Below the pieces are notes generated by a model that was given only the letters and a program-made list of their open reading frames with translations, did not search any database and was not told the origin of the DNA. The translations under genes and the position numbers were made by a program. This document shows, piece by piece, positions 36,743-45,490 of a stretch of DNA of 64,000 bases; position 1 is the stretch's first letter; every line of letters begins with the position of its first letter. Origin of the DNA: Sulfurovum sp. (GTDB lineage Bacteria; Campylobacterota; Campylobacteria; Campylobacterales; Sulfurovaceae); assembly GCA_021166685.1 (NCBI GenBank), contig JAJPEU010000015.1, forward strand, positions 1-64,000, given 5' to 3'.

Positions 36743-37408
36743 TTATAGTGAAATACTGGTTGTTTGACTGATTTTAGCTTCAATTCCATCATAGCTTTTA
36801 GCAATGATACGATAGCGATAGGTATGATTGCTTCTGACAAATATATCGATATACTCGGCCATCAATTGTCCTTTGGCCAGAGCGACATGCTGCCATTCCC
36901 CTCCGTCCACCGCCCTTTGGATAATGTATGCATTGATCCTTGGATCTGCATGAGGTTTCCATAGCACTTTTACCGCATCTGATGCAACCTTATACGCTTT
37001 AACGAAAGAAACCGGCCTAAAAGTCGGACGTGTTTTTACATAAAGTACCTTACCGTGCTCTGATTCTTTACCTAAAGAAAAGGTCGTAAATGTATAGACA
37101 TACTCTGTATTGGGAGACACCTGGGTATCTACAAAGTGTGTTGCATACCGATTACTGATGCTCCCGATCTGCCTAAAGCTTTGCTCTTTATTTTGAGGAG
37201 TGCCTCTATAAATATTTATTCCGCGCACACGAGAATCTTCTATCTTTTGCCATTCAAAACCAACAGTGTTCATCGCAGGGAGCGCTTTGACTTGTGCGAT
37301 TGTATTCAAAGAGGCATCTTTTTCGTAAATCATCAACCCCTGAACACTGCCGCACCCGCTAACTATCAGTAAACCGAGCAGCCAAAGCAAAAGGGTTGAT
37401 TTTTTCAT
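36743..37408 (-). CDS. Lipoprotein with fibronectin type III domains
   Basis: This 221-residue protein has a lipoprotein signal (LLIVSGCGS, lipid-carrying Cys at about 19) and two fibronectin-III-like domains (about 35-125 and 130-220), seen from FEWQKIED, YVYTFTTFS, VLWKPHADPRINAYIIQRA and YRYRIIAKSYDG. It should be tethered to a membrane facing the periplasm or surface. It overlaps the rluD end by 50 bases. Function unknown. Confidence 0.82.
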   Translation of the reverse strand: MKKSTLLLWLLGLLIVSGCGSVQGLMIYEKDASLNTIAQVKALPAMNTVGFEWQKIEDSRVRGINIYRGTPQNKEQSFRQIGSISNRYATHFVDTQVSPNTEYVYTFTTFSLGKESEHGKVLYVKTRPTFRPVSFVKAYKVASDAVKVLWKPHADPRINAYIIQRAVDGGEWQHVALAKGQLMAEYIDIFVRSNHTYRYRIIAKSYDGIEAKISQTTSISL

Positions 37409-38318
37409 CTATATCACCTTGATCAAAATTTTTCGACAGAAAGAGCCGCATATCTTCAAACAAAGGAGCAATAAACTCCATTTTCTGTCCGCTGATAGGA
37501 TGTGTGAGGTATAACAAATATGCATGTAAATTAACTCGTGCTATTTTATCTCTTTTGCTCTTAAAACCGTATAAATCATCTCCGAGTATGTGTCTTCCGA
37601 GGCTGTCTAGATGTACTCTTATCTGATGGGTTCTGCCTGTAAAAAGTTTGGCAGCGATAAGCTCTGCATCATGAGGGGAAGCAATAAGTTTAACAAATGC
37701 CGTTTTGGCACTTTTACCGGCAGGCACGACATCCATTTTGAGCCTGTTTTTTGGATTGCGGCCGATAGGTTTATCCACGACAACGTTTTCTTTGAGCGGA
37801 TAGTCGATGAGTGCCAGATAATACCGCCCCATACTCTTGTCTTGCAGCTGAAGGCTGAGTTTTTCATGCGCTTCGTTGGTCTTGGCGATCACCAGGGCCC
37901 CGGTGGTATCCTTGTCAATACGGTGAACGATGCCGTGACGCTCCTCTCCGCTGATAGTAGAAAGCGATATCCCTCTTTGAATAAGCCAGTCCACCAGCGT
38001 CGGCTCCCTGACAGAAGGAGCAGGATGCACCACAAGCCCCGCGGGTTTGTTGATAACCAGGAGGTAGTCGTCCTCATACAACACCTCCACATCAAAGTCC
38101 ACTGTCACGGCTTCCTTTTTTTCTGCTTTCTTGAACACATACGCTACCTCATCACCCGTTTCAACCTTGAAGCTGGTCTTGACAACCGCCTTACCGTTGA
38201 CACTGACCAGCCCCTCTTTGATAAGTTTTTCTATCTGATTTCGACTAACTTCTAAAGCCTCAGCCAAAATCTTATCAATACGTCCAGCTTTTTCAACCGT
38301 CAGATGCTCACTGCTCAC
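37359..38318 (-). CDS. rluD: RluA/RluD-family pseudouridine synthase
   Basis: This 319-residue enzyme has an N-terminal S4 domain (about 12-60) and the RluA catalytic domain with the Asp in HRIDKDTTGALVIAKT (near 135). It converts specific uridines in 23S rRNA (RluD sites are inferred from best-known family members). Its GTG 38318 overlaps the stop of the ttcA-like gene by four bases. Confidence 0.87.
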   Translation of the reverse strand: MSSEHLTVEKAGRIDKILAEALEVSRNQIEKLIKEGLVSVNGKAVVKTSFKVETGDEVAYVFKKAEKKEAVTVDFDVEVLYEDDYLLVINKPAGLVVHPAPSVREPTLVDWLIQRGISLSTISGEERHGIVHRIDKDTTGALVIAKTNEAHEKLSLQLQDKSMGRYYLALIDYPLKENVVVDKPIGRNPKNRLKMDVVPAGKSAKTAFVKLIASPHDAELIAAKLFTGRTHQIRVHLDSLGRHILGDDLYGFKSKRDKIARVNLHAYLLYLTHPISGQKMEFIAPLFEDMRLFLSKNFDQGDIDEKINPFALAARFTDS

Positions 38319-39124
38319 TGTTCACTGCTTATCAAAATATCATCCCGATCCCAACGCTCCGGGTCAAGAAATGTCTCGTCATGAATGTGCTTAAATGAAG
38401 CCTGTATCTTTTTAAAGATATCTTTGTTGTCTTTCTCTATTCCTGAGAGCCACTCTTTGGTTTGCGCTCTGGCATACGGCATCTTGACATCTTTAAGCAT
38501 CGCCGGACATGCTTCATCGCCGATCGTTTGCAAGCCGTTCTCGTCTACAAATGCCCTTAACTGCGTTTCCCTGACTTGTATCAGAGGCCGGATAAGATGA
38601 AACCCTCTTTGCGCTTTATAGATCGGCGCCAAAGCGCGCATCGTGCCGTTATAAAACATATTCATAAAAAAGCTCTCAACCATATCGTCAAAATGGTGTC
38701 CCAAAGCCACCTTGTTAAATCCGCCCTGCTCGGCAAACGTATAAAGCGCACCGCGCCTCATGCGGGAAAAATAGCTGCAGTAAGAACTGTTCTCTCGGAT
38801 CGTATTTTGCGAAACCTCAAAAATGTTGGTATCAAAAACCGTATGTTTGATGCCATGCTCCTTGCAGTGCGCCTCCAAATACATATAGTGCTCATCAGGC
38901 ATTCCGTACTTCACCGTGCAGGCTTCAAACTCAAAATCAAACGGTGCATGACGCTGCATATGCTTAAGTGCATGCACCAAGGTTAAAGAATCCTTGCCTC
39001 CGCTTAATCCTACCAATACTTTATCACCCCCCCTGATCAGCCTAAACTGCGCATTTGTTTTTCCGATGAGCTTAAGAAGCTTTTTACTTATGACAATATT
39101 TTTATCGCTTGTGTTATTCTTCAA
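38315..39124 (-). CDS. TtcA-like PP-loop tRNA thiolation enzyme with one Cys missing
   Basis: The PP-loop motif GLSGGKDSLTL, LGHHFDDMVES and IRPLIQVRE place it in the TtcA family, which adds sulfur to C32 of tRNA using a 4Fe-4S cluster. TtcA normally has C-x-x-C before R-x-RRG. Here the segment is YCSYFSRMRRG, so the second Cys is Phe. A distal Cys is in DEACPAML. The likely start is TTG 39124, close to the conserved core. GTG 39157 would overlap mtnN by 44 bases. Confidence 0.75.
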   Translation of the reverse strand: MKNNTSDKNIVISKKLLKLIGKTNAQFRLIRGGDKVLVGLSGGKDSLTLVHALKHMQRHAPFDFEFEACTVKYGMPDEHYMYLEAHCKEHGIKHTVFDTNIFEVSQNTIRENSSYCSYFSRMRRGALYTFAEQGGFNKVALGHHFDDMVESFFMNMFYNGTMRALAPIYKAQRGFHLIRPLIQVRETQLRAFVDENGLQTIGDEACPAMLKDVKMPYARAQTKEWLSGIEKDNKDIFKKIQASFKHIHDETFLDPERWDRDDILISSEQ

Positions 39125-39809
39125 TCCTGCCCACCATTTCCAAAATAAATTCTGCACTTACTTTAGCCGAACTCTCCAAAAAGGCATCAAAATCAAATCC
39201 CGCATCCATATCCGCACTGTCACTGATGGCCCTTAGGATAAAAAAAGGCACGTTGAGTGCATTGCAGACCACAGCAACGCTTGCGCCTTCCATTTCCAAA
39301 GCACTGGCTTTAAAGGTTTTTCCCACCCATTCTTTACGCTCAAAACTCGCCACAAACTGATCTCCCGTTGCGATCACACCCTCTTTGAGCTTTATGTCTT
39401 TTTCTTTTGCAACCTGCTTGGCAATATTTCTAAGATTTACGTCTGTGGGAATGCACACTTCGCCTTCGGGCACATACCCGTAAGGATGCCCAAATGCCGT
39501 GATATCCAAATCGTGCTGACACAGTCCGTCCGCAATCACCAAATCACCGATTTTCAAATCATCACTTATTGCCCCGGCTACACCGGAAAAAAGCAATTTT
39601 TCGCAACCGAATTTTTCAATCAATATCGTTGCGGTTAAAGCAGCAAATACTTTTCCGATTTTTGAATAGGCTACTACTACCTCTTTGCTGCCGTACGACC
39701 CTTCATAATAGATATTCGCACCATACCCATTCTCTTTGACATTCTCAAGTTTGGCTAAAAGCGGATCTATCTCTTCGGGCATGGCGCCCATTATGGCAAT
39801 CTTTCCCAT
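39114..39809 (-). CDS. mtnN: MTA/SAH nucleosidase
   Basis: This 231-residue enzyme cleaves methylthioadenosine and S-adenosylhomocysteine (and in Campylobacterota often aminodeoxyfutalosine). It has MGAMPEEIDPL at the N-terminus, LFSGVAGAI near 77 and ALEMEGASVAVVC with the catalytic Glu near 172. Its ATG overlaps the fabD stop by one base (TAATG). Confidence 0.92.
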   Translation of the reverse strand: MGKIAIMGAMPEEIDPLLAKLENVKENGYGANIYYEGSYGSKEVVVAYSKIGKVFAALTATILIEKFGCEKLLFSGVAGAISDDLKIGDLVIADGLCQHDLDITAFGHPYGYVPEGEVCIPTDVNLRNIAKQVAKEKDIKLKEGVIATGDQFVASFERKEWVGKTFKASALEMEGASVAVVCNALNVPFFILRAISDSADMDAGFDFDAFLESSAKVSAEFILEMVGRIEE

Positions 39810-40747
39810 TAGAGCTCTTTGATTGCTTCTATCGTTGCTTTCAAAGAAGCCATGTCCGAAACATTAAAATGGGGCTTGGAAGTTGCGTTTTTGTTGAGCC
39901 CTTTAAGTACATTGCTGTGGCCGAACTCGATATAGCAGTCCACTCCGGCATCGATATTGGCAATGCTTTGTTTATACAATACCGGTTTTACCAACTGTTC
40001 AGGAAGCAATGCCAGCGCTTCTTCTTTGGTGCTGTAGGGCTTTGCCGTAACATTAGAGATAACCGGAGCGATAAAGCTGTCTTCTAGCATCTCTTTAAGT
40101 TTTGTTTCAAGCGGCGCACTGGCACTCTGAAGCAAGGGGCAGTGACTTGCAACCGACATATTAAGCAGCATCGCTCTTTTTGCTTTTGCTTCTTTTAGCA
40201 CATCGATAAGCTCTTCTAAATCTTTTTTGATCCCAGCAATCACGATCTGCCCATCGGCATTATAATTCACAGCCCACACCTTCTTCCCCGCTTCTCTTTG
40301 GCATGCAGTGATCGCTTCCACCGTTGCATCATCCAGCCCAAGACTGACAAGCATACCCACATCTTGTCCGGCACACGCTTCAGTCATAAGCCTGCCGCGC
40401 AGGTTCACAAGCTCTACCGCATCGATCGCATCCAATGCCCCCGCCGCCACCAGTGCCGAAAACTCGCCCAAGGAATGCCCCAAAGCCAAAACCGGCTTAA
40501 TGCCTGTTGCGTCGGTAAAAAGTTTATGGGCGATTGCGCTTACCAGCAAGATCGCGGGTTGCGTATACTCTGTTTGCCCTAGCTTGTCATTTTCCTTAAA
40601 AAGCAACGCTTCAAAATCTATCCCCGTTTGCTTGCCGGCTTTTGCTACCATCTCTTTGGCGACATTGGAATTGTTAAAAAAATCTTCTCCCATTCCTGTG
40701 GCCTGAGACCCCTGCCCCGGAAACAAAAATGCACATTTAACTGACAT
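39809..40747 (-). CDS. fabD: Malonyl-CoA:ACP transacylase
   Basis: This 312-residue enzyme loads malonyl groups onto acyl-carrier protein for fatty-acid synthesis. It has FLFPGQGSQATGMG at the N-terminus, the nucleophile elbow GHSLGEF near 92, and VASHCPLL with the catalytic His near 198. It heads the leftward fabD-to-envC-like gene run, with AAGGATAG before its ATG. Confidence 0.95.
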   Translation of the reverse strand: MSVKCAFLFPGQGSQATGMGEDFFNNSNVAKEMVAKAGKQTGIDFEALLFKENDKLGQTEYTQPAILLVSAIAHKLFTDATGIKPVLALGHSLGEFSALVAAGALDAIDAVELVNLRGRLMTEACAGQDVGMLVSLGLDDATVEAITACQREAGKKVWAVNYNADGQIVIAGIKKDLEELIDVLKEAKAKRAMLLNMSVASHCPLLQSASAPLETKLKEMLEDSFIAPVISNVTAKPYSTKEEALALLPEQLVKPVLYKQSIANIDAGVDCYIEFGHSNVLKGLNKNATSKPHFNVSDMASLKATIEAIKEL

Positions 40748-40815
40748 AACTATCCTTTATTGTAATATAAATGTATTTTACCATGTTAAATTTATCTTAT
40801 GATGAGATAAGCTTG

Positions 40816-40845
40816 TTGACACAGAGAATAACAATAAGCTAGAAT
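40816..40845 (+). promoter_or_regulatory. Sigma-70-like promoter, distal to the cytochrome gene
   Basis: TTGACA (40816-40821) is followed after 18 bases by TAGAAT (40840-40845). It would give a leader of about 125 bases. The 230-bp gap between fabD and the cytochrome gene carries no gene. Confidence 0.4.
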
Positions 40846-40942
40846 ATACGTTAGATTATTTTAGTTTATTACCGCATAATTTTTTTGCTGCTTTTCGCTC
40901 TTTTATTAAATTTATTGTCTGGTTTTTAGTATCATAATATGT

Positions 40943-40948
40943 TATAAT
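40943..40948 (+). promoter_or_regulatory. -10 box of the cytochrome gene
   Basis: TATAAT lies 30 bases before the start codon and 16 before the AAAAGG ribosome site. With the distal promoter it suggests tandem control of the cytochrome gene. Confidence 0.55.
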
Positions 40949-40977
40949 TTTTATTATTTAAATAAAAGGTGTATCAC

Positions 40978-41751
40978 GTGAAAATGAAAAATATTCTGCT
41001 TTATACATTATTGACTTCATCTGCGGTATTGGCCCAATCGGGAGAAGCGATTTTTAACACACATTGCGCAGGTTGTCATGCCACCATACTGGGCGTGAAT
41101 GAGGCCGGAGGCAAAGTGACAAACGTCTACGGCGCGCCGTATGCTAAAGATGTGATTGATAAATTAAAAGCTGAGACCAAAACAAAAGAAGCGTTTGTCG
41201 GTTTTATCAAAGATTATATCAACGAACCCGATAAAAGAAAATCGCTTTACGGGGAAAAAGCCATTAAAAAATTCGGCCTTATGCCTTCACTCAAAGGTGC
41301 CATGACGGACAGCGAGGCAAGCATCTTGGCAGAATATCTTTATAGTGAGTATGGCAAAACATCACAAAAAACAGAAGAAAAAAAAGTTGCATCTTCCAGC
41401 AACGATGAAAATTCAGCACAAGAAAAAGCAAATGAAACACTTTTTAACACACATTGCGCAGGTTGTCATGCCACCATACTGGGCGTTAACGAGGTTGGTG
41501 GCAAAGTGACAAACATCTACGGTGCGCCGTATGCTAAAGATGTGATTGATAAATTAAAAGCTGAGACCAAAACAAAAGAAGCGTTTGTCGGTTTTATCAA
41601 AGATTATATCAACGAACCCGACAAAAGAAAGTCGCTTTACGGAGAAAAAACCATTAAAAAGTTCGGTCTTATGCCTTCACTCAAGGGTGCCATGACAGAG
41701 AACGAGATAAATGAGTTAGCCGAGTATCTTTACCGTAAGTATGATCAATAA
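40978..41751 (+). CDS. Periplasmic diheme cytochrome c made by tandem duplication
   Basis: This protein of 257 residues has a signal peptide and two almost identical monoheme cytochrome c domains. Heme sites CAGCH lie at 30-34 and 160-164, exactly 130 residues apart. Each domain also has FGLMPSLKG, whose Met is the likely sixth ligand. A charged, Ser/Glu/Lys-rich linker joins them. It should carry electrons in the periplasm. GTG 40978 is eight bases after AAGG, and ATG 40984 is an alternative. The partners are unknown. Confidence 0.85.
   Translation: MKMKNILLYTLLTSSAVLAQSGEAIFNTHCAGCHATILGVNEAGGKVTNVYGAPYAKDVIDKLKAETKTKEAFVGFIKDYINEPDKRKSLYGEKAIKKFGLMPSLKGAMTDSEASILAEYLYSEYGKTSQKTEEKKVASSSNDENSAQEKANETLFNTHCAGCHATILGVNEVGGKVTNIYGAPYAKDVIDKLKAETKTKEAFVGFIKDYINEPDKRKSLYGEKTIKKFGLMPSLKGAMTENEINELAEYLYRKYDQ
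41051..41306 (+). repeat. Copy 1 of the intragenic cytochrome duplication
   Basis: These 256 bases match copy 2 (41441-41696) in frame, 390 bases away. I count about 14 differences by hand, mostly in third codon positions, giving only three amino-acid changes (A/V, V/I, A/T). Confidence 0.9.
41441..41696 (+). repeat. Copy 2 of the intragenic cytochrome duplication
   Basis: This is the second copy of the heme domain, offset by exactly 390 bases (130 codons). It starts at the same TTTTAACACACATTG string as copy 1. Confidence 0.9.
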
Positions 41752-41795
41752 ATTTATATTTATTTGTTCTCCATTAAACATGCTTACTCTCTAAC

Positions 41796-41818
41796 AACGG
41801 GCATATCTTCTGCCTGTT
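41796..41818 (+). terminator. Terminator-like hairpin after the cytochrome gene
   Basis: AACGGGCA (41796-41803) pairs with TGCCTGTT (41811-41818) with one G-T pair and a seven-base loop, followed by TACTTACTTTTC. It lies 45 bases after the stop codon. Confidence 0.5.
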
Positions 41819-41991
41819 TACTTACTTTTCAAGTAGAGATTCTTATATTTTATTATGATTTTTATTGTTTGTATCAGAAAAAATGTGCACTATTTAAATT
41901 AACAAAAAATTTTTAAGCAACAAAGATGATATTGAAATTTTTGGGTATTTTGCGAATTAGATTTTTTGAAGTTTTTTGAAGTTCTACGTTA

Positions 41992-42069
41992 TGGTCGGAG
42001 TGACAGGACTTGAACCTGCGACCTCTATCACCCCAAGATAGCACGCTAGCCAGACTGCGCCACACCCCG
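41992..42069 (-). tRNA. tRNA-Pro (anticodon GGG)
   Basis: The minus strand folds as a 78-base tRNA. The acceptor stem is CGGGGTG with CACTCCG, A is the discriminator base and CCA is encoded. The anticodon stem CTATC/GATAG encloses the loop TTGGGGT, giving anticodon GGG with G37, a hallmark of proline tRNAs. The T arm carries GGTTCAAGTCC. It reads CCC and CCU codons. The gene stands alone, and I see no integrated element next to it. Confidence 0.93.
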
Positions 42070-42122
42070 ATTTTGAAATGTAATTTTAAACAACAATTAC
42101 TAAAAAACAACTAAATATTCCA

Positions 42123-42149
42123 AATGCGCTTAAATTTTTTAAGCGCATT
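42123..42149 (-). terminator. Hairpin terminating slyD
   Basis: AATGCGCTTAAA (42123-42134) and TTTAAGCGCATT (42138-42149) form a perfect 12-bp stem with a three-base loop, about ten bases after the slyD stop on the minus strand. No long T tract follows. Confidence 0.6.
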
Positions 42150-42159
42150 ATCAAAGAAT

Positions 42160-42675
42160 CTAATCGCAGCCGCATCCGCCGTGCGTACTGCAGCAGCTGC
42201 CGCCGGAACCTTCAACTTGCCCCGTTGCTGCTTCCTCAGCCGTTGCTTCTCTCTCATCAAGAACAGTAACGGCGAACATAAGATCCTTCCCCGCCAACGG
42301 ATGATTGAAGTCAATACTAACCTCATTGTCATCAAAAGCAGTTACTGTTACTTGTATAGTCTGTCCGTGTTCTCCCTGACCATAAAGTGTCATACCCACT
42401 CTAAGATCTACGCCTTCAAATTGTTCAATAGGAAGCGACTGTTTTGCTTCCGGATTAATTTCTCCATAAGCATCGGCTGCCTTTATCAGCATGTCTCCGC
42501 TCTGACCTTTTTCCATTCCCACAAGAGCATTCTCAAGTCCGGGGATAATGTGACCTTTGCCTGTAATAAACTCTAAAGGATGTCCACCTTTGTTGCTGTC
42601 TACAATTTCAGAAGAACCTGCTTCTTTTACTTCATACTCGATAGCTACAACACTATTTTCGTTTTGAATTGCCAT
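42160..42675 (-). CDS. slyD: SlyD-like FKBP peptidyl-prolyl isomerase
   Basis: This protein of 171 residues has the SlyD plan: a FKBP half (PLEFITGKGHIIPGLENALVGM), an inserted chaperone flap (AKQSLPIEQFEG) and a return strand with FNHPLAGKDLMFAV. The tail is rich in Cys, His and Gly (GGSCCSTHGGCGCD) and should bind nickel or another metal. In other bacteria SlyD helps fold proteins and feeds nickel to hydrogenase. The start is ATG 42675, after GGAG. It follows proA. Confidence 0.9.
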   Translation of the reverse strand: MAIQNENSVVAIEYEVKEAGSSEIVDSNKGGHPLEFITGKGHIIPGLENALVGMEKGQSGDMLIKAADAYGEINPEAKQSLPIEQFEGVDLRVGMTLYGQGEHGQTIQVTVTAFDDNEVSIDFNHPLAGKDLMFAVTVLDEREATAEEAATGQVEGSGGSCCSTHGGCGCD

Positions 42676-42737
42676 GCTGACTCCATATTTTTGAATTTCT
42701 GGTATTGTAGCCAAGGAAACTTTAGCCCGCCTTAGCT

Positions 42738-43970
42738 TTATCTGATTTGTCCCGATCCGTATATCTTGTATTTATAGGTAGTGAGGCCCTCAATCCCCAT
42801 AGGCCCTCTTGCGTGAAGCTTGTTGGTACTGATCCCCACTTCTGCGCCAAAACCGAATGCGCCTCCGTCGGTAAATCTCGTAGAAGCATTGACATAAACA
42901 GCCGCTGCATCGATGGCATTAAGGAAAGTTTCTGCTGCAGTAATATTTTCTGTGATGATTGCCTCGGAGTGCCCTGAACCAAAACGGACGATATGTTCTA
43001 TGGCGCCTTCTACACCCTCTACCACTCTAATGTTTAATATGTTGGCCAAATATTCTGTATCAAAATCTTCTTCGCTTGCAGGAGCAACAGTAATTAGTTT
43101 TTGTGTCTCTTTACATCCTTTAAGTATGGTATGTGCATTATCAAAAGCGATTTTCAAAAGAGGCAGAGCTTCTTTCGCGATACTCTTGTCTACCAAAAGT
43201 GTCTCCATTGCGTTACACACTCCCGGTCTTTGCACTTTGGCGTTGAGCGCTATCGCAATTGCATTAGAAAGGTTTGCACTTTTGTCAATATACGTATGGC
43301 ATTGTCCCTTATCATGTTTCACTACAGGGACAGAAGCATTTTCACTCACATACTTTATAAGTCCCGCTCCTCCGCGAGGAATAATCAAGTCAACATATTT
43401 ATCCATTTTAATAAGCTTTGCGACGCTCTCCCTTGAAGAGTCAGGCACCAAGGATATCAAAGATGAAGGAAGATTGTTTTGATTCAAAACATTTTTAAGT
43501 ATGTCGGCTATAGCTTTATTTGAATTTTCAGCCTCCTTGCCTCCTTTTAGCACACAAGCGTTGGCACTCTTGAAACATAATGCCGCTGTATCACTTGTTA
43601 CATTTGGACGGGATTCGTAGATGATACCTATCACGCCAATAGGAATGGACACTTTTTCTATTTTTAATCCCTCTTCAGTTACCCACCCATCCAATACTCT
43701 TCCGACAGGTTCTTTTAGCGCTGCTATCTCTTCGATTGCCACAGCCATACTTTCGATCCGTTTTTCATCCAGATAAAGTCGGTCCATCAGAGCTGAGGAC
43801 AAATCGTTTTTTTCGCCGTCTATCATGTCGAGCGCATTTGCTTCCAACAATGTTTTACTGTTTGCTCTCAATGCTTCAGCCATCTCTTTGAGAATACGAT
43901 TTTTTTGAGATCCTCTTAAGGCAGCCAATACTCTGCTTCCCTCTTTTGCTTTTGCCAAAAATGCTTCCAT
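42738..43970 (-). CDS. proA: Gamma-glutamyl phosphate reductase
   Basis: This 410-residue NADPH enzyme makes glutamate semialdehyde in proline synthesis. The catalytic Cys is in VQRPGVCNAMETLLVD (near 252), with RPNVTSDTAALCFKSANACVLKGG earlier. It works between ProB (59086) and ProC, which is encoded divergently next door. The gene pair proA/proC brackets a 176-bp shared control region. Confidence 0.95.
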   Translation of the reverse strand: MEAFLAKAKEGSRVLAALRGSQKNRILKEMAEALRANSKTLLEANALDMIDGEKNDLSSALMDRLYLDEKRIESMAVAIEEIAALKEPVGRVLDGWVTEEGLKIEKVSIPIGVIGIIYESRPNVTSDTAALCFKSANACVLKGGKEAENSNKAIADILKNVLNQNNLPSSLISLVPDSSRESVAKLIKMDKYVDLIIPRGGAGLIKYVSENASVPVVKHDKGQCHTYIDKSANLSNAIAIALNAKVQRPGVCNAMETLLVDKSIAKEALPLLKIAFDNAHTILKGCKETQKLITVAPASEEDFDTEYLANILNIRVVEGVEGAIEHIVRFGSGHSEAIITENITAAETFLNAIDAAAVYVNASTRFTDGGAFGFGAEVGISTNKLHARGPMGIEGLTTYKYKIYGSGQIR

Positions 43971-44107
43971 TTCATACCTTTGTTTCTTAACTGTTGTTTT
44001 TATTTTAACAAACTAATGGTTAATCAATGATATTTGAACCATATTTATTGTCCATGATACAATCAATGTTGCGTTCGAATCTATTTTTTATTTCCAGGCA
44101 ATCATGA

Positions 44108-44113
44108 TATAAT
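44108..44113 (+). promoter_or_regulatory. -10 box of proC
   Basis: TATAAT lies 34 bases before the proC ATG, within the 176-bp proA/proC gap. AT-rich sequence lies upstream. A second, weaker TACAAT-type site lies near 44060. Nothing else is seen in the gap. Confidence 0.5.
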
Positions 44114-44146
44114 CATACCATTAAGCTAAGCAAAAACAGGAAAAAA

Positions 44147-44908
44147 ATGAAGCAGACAATTACATTTATCGGCAATGGAAATATGGGATTAAGTATCGCA
44201 AAAGGTCTTAAAGAAAAATGCCATATAGAGGTTGCAGGAAGAAATATGCACAAACTTGATGCCTTCGAATCGGCACTGGGTGTCAAAATAGATAAACATC
44301 TTATAGACGATTTCAATATTTCAGGAAAAACAGTTCTTCTATGCATAAAGCCCGCGAACGTAGAAGAGGTTTCTGCCAAGCTCAAAGGAAAATCAAGGGT
44401 ACTCTATTCTGTACTGGCCGGCACATCCATAGAGAAACTTAAAACACACTTTGATGCCGATGCTGTTGTAAGATGCATGCCGAATCTTGCGGCCAGTGTC
44501 GGCTGTTCAATGACAACACTTACGGGCACGGTCGCCTTTCGAGAAGAAGCTAAAATTCTACTTGGAAGCATTGGTTCCGTATTGTGGCTTGAGAGCGAAA
44601 AAGAGTTGGACATCGCAACTGCCTTGGCAGGCTCAGGGCCTGCGTATCTGGCTCTTATTGCAGAAGCCCTGAGCGACGGAGCAGTAAAACAAGGAATGAA
44701 ACGAACCGATGCGATGGAAGTGATGAGAGGGCTGTTTGGCGGTTTTGGAAAACTTATACAAGACATTCATCCTGCATTACTTAAAGACGGGGTTATGAGT
44801 CCCGGCGGGACCACCGCGGCAGGCTATAGTGCTTTAGAAAAAGGAAATGTCAGGGCTTCATGTATTAATGCTATAGAAAAAGCCTACACCAAAGCAAAGG
44901 AATTATAA
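44147..44908 (+). CDS. proC: Pyrroline-5-carboxylate reductase
   Basis: This 253-residue enzyme makes proline from pyrroline-5-carboxylate. It has the Rossmann motif FIGNGNMGLSIAKGL at the N-terminus and the family signature near the C-terminus (DGVMSPGGTTAAGYSALE). The length is slightly short but normal for the group. Its stop is 12 bases from the convergent L,D-transpeptidase gene. Confidence 0.95.
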   Translation: MKQTITFIGNGNMGLSIAKGLKEKCHIEVAGRNMHKLDAFESALGVKIDKHLIDDFNISGKTVLLCIKPANVEEVSAKLKGKSRVLYSVLAGTSIEKLKTHFDADAVVRCMPNLAASVGCSMTTLTGTVAFREEAKILLGSIGSVLWLESEKELDIATALAGSGPAYLALIAEALSDGAVKQGMKRTDAMEVMRGLFGGFGKLIQDIHPALLKDGVMSPGGTTAAGYSALEKGNVRASCINAIEKAYTKAKEL

Positions 44909-44920
44909 AATTTTCATTCA

Positions 44921-45490
44921 TCACTTCAGATAAATTTTACGCAAATCTTCTTGAGCATAAGGCATATAAGAATGTCTGGTAACGACTATTTTCATTCCTA
45001 TGCGTGCCCATTTAAAAATGGCAGGAATATCTTTTTTGTCAACATGAATGCACCCGTGAGACATCCAATCTACACTTCCCTGATGCAAGGCGTGACCCCT
45101 TTGAGTGAACTTAATCATGTAATCCATATTGTTTATGCCGCTAGGGTCTGGAAAAGCTGTAGACATATGATAACGACGCTTTTGAATGACAGAAAAAATA
45201 CCCGAAGGACTTGCAAATTCCGGTGCACCGGAAGTCACAGGTCCGCTCCACCAAATTGTGCCGTCTCTGTCAACAGCATAAAATCTTCCGTCGCTTCCTT
45301 TTTCCCTCACGGAAACCAGAATAAAATCTTTTCCGGTTAGGTCTGTTTTTATTCTTTTATTGTGATGAATTATTAAGAATTCAGTTTTGGAAAGGGGGAT
45401 AGTCTCAGAGCCTTTTACTTTAGGCTGATCAGACCAAACTAAAGAAGAAGGCAATATGGCTAAAATAAAAAATGTTTTTAGCCAAAACAT
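44921..45490 (-). CDS. L,D-transpeptidase (YkuD family)
   Basis: This 189-residue protein has a signal peptide and the YkuD domain with catalytic HGSVDWMSHGCIHV (His ... SHGC-x-H, near 138-152). Such enzymes cross-link peptidoglycan or attach proteins to it. It is encoded downstream of cpoB with a TAATG overlap, so it shares the tol-pal transcript. Its exact reaction is unknown. Confidence 0.9.
   Translation of the reverse strand: MFWLKTFFILAILPSSLVWSDQPKVKGSETIPLSKTEFLIIHHNKRIKTDLTGKDFILVSVREKGSDGRFYAVDRDGTIWWSGPVTSGAPEFASPSGIFSVIQKRRYHMSTAFPDPSGINNMDYMIKFTQRGHALHQGSVDWMSHGCIHVDKKDIPAIFKWARIGMKIVVTRHSYMPYAQEDLRKIYLK

Noticed and set aside
41992-42069. tRNA-Pro as an attachment site for a mobile element
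   Set aside because: No integrase, repeat of the tRNA end or foreign cargo lies next to it in the window.
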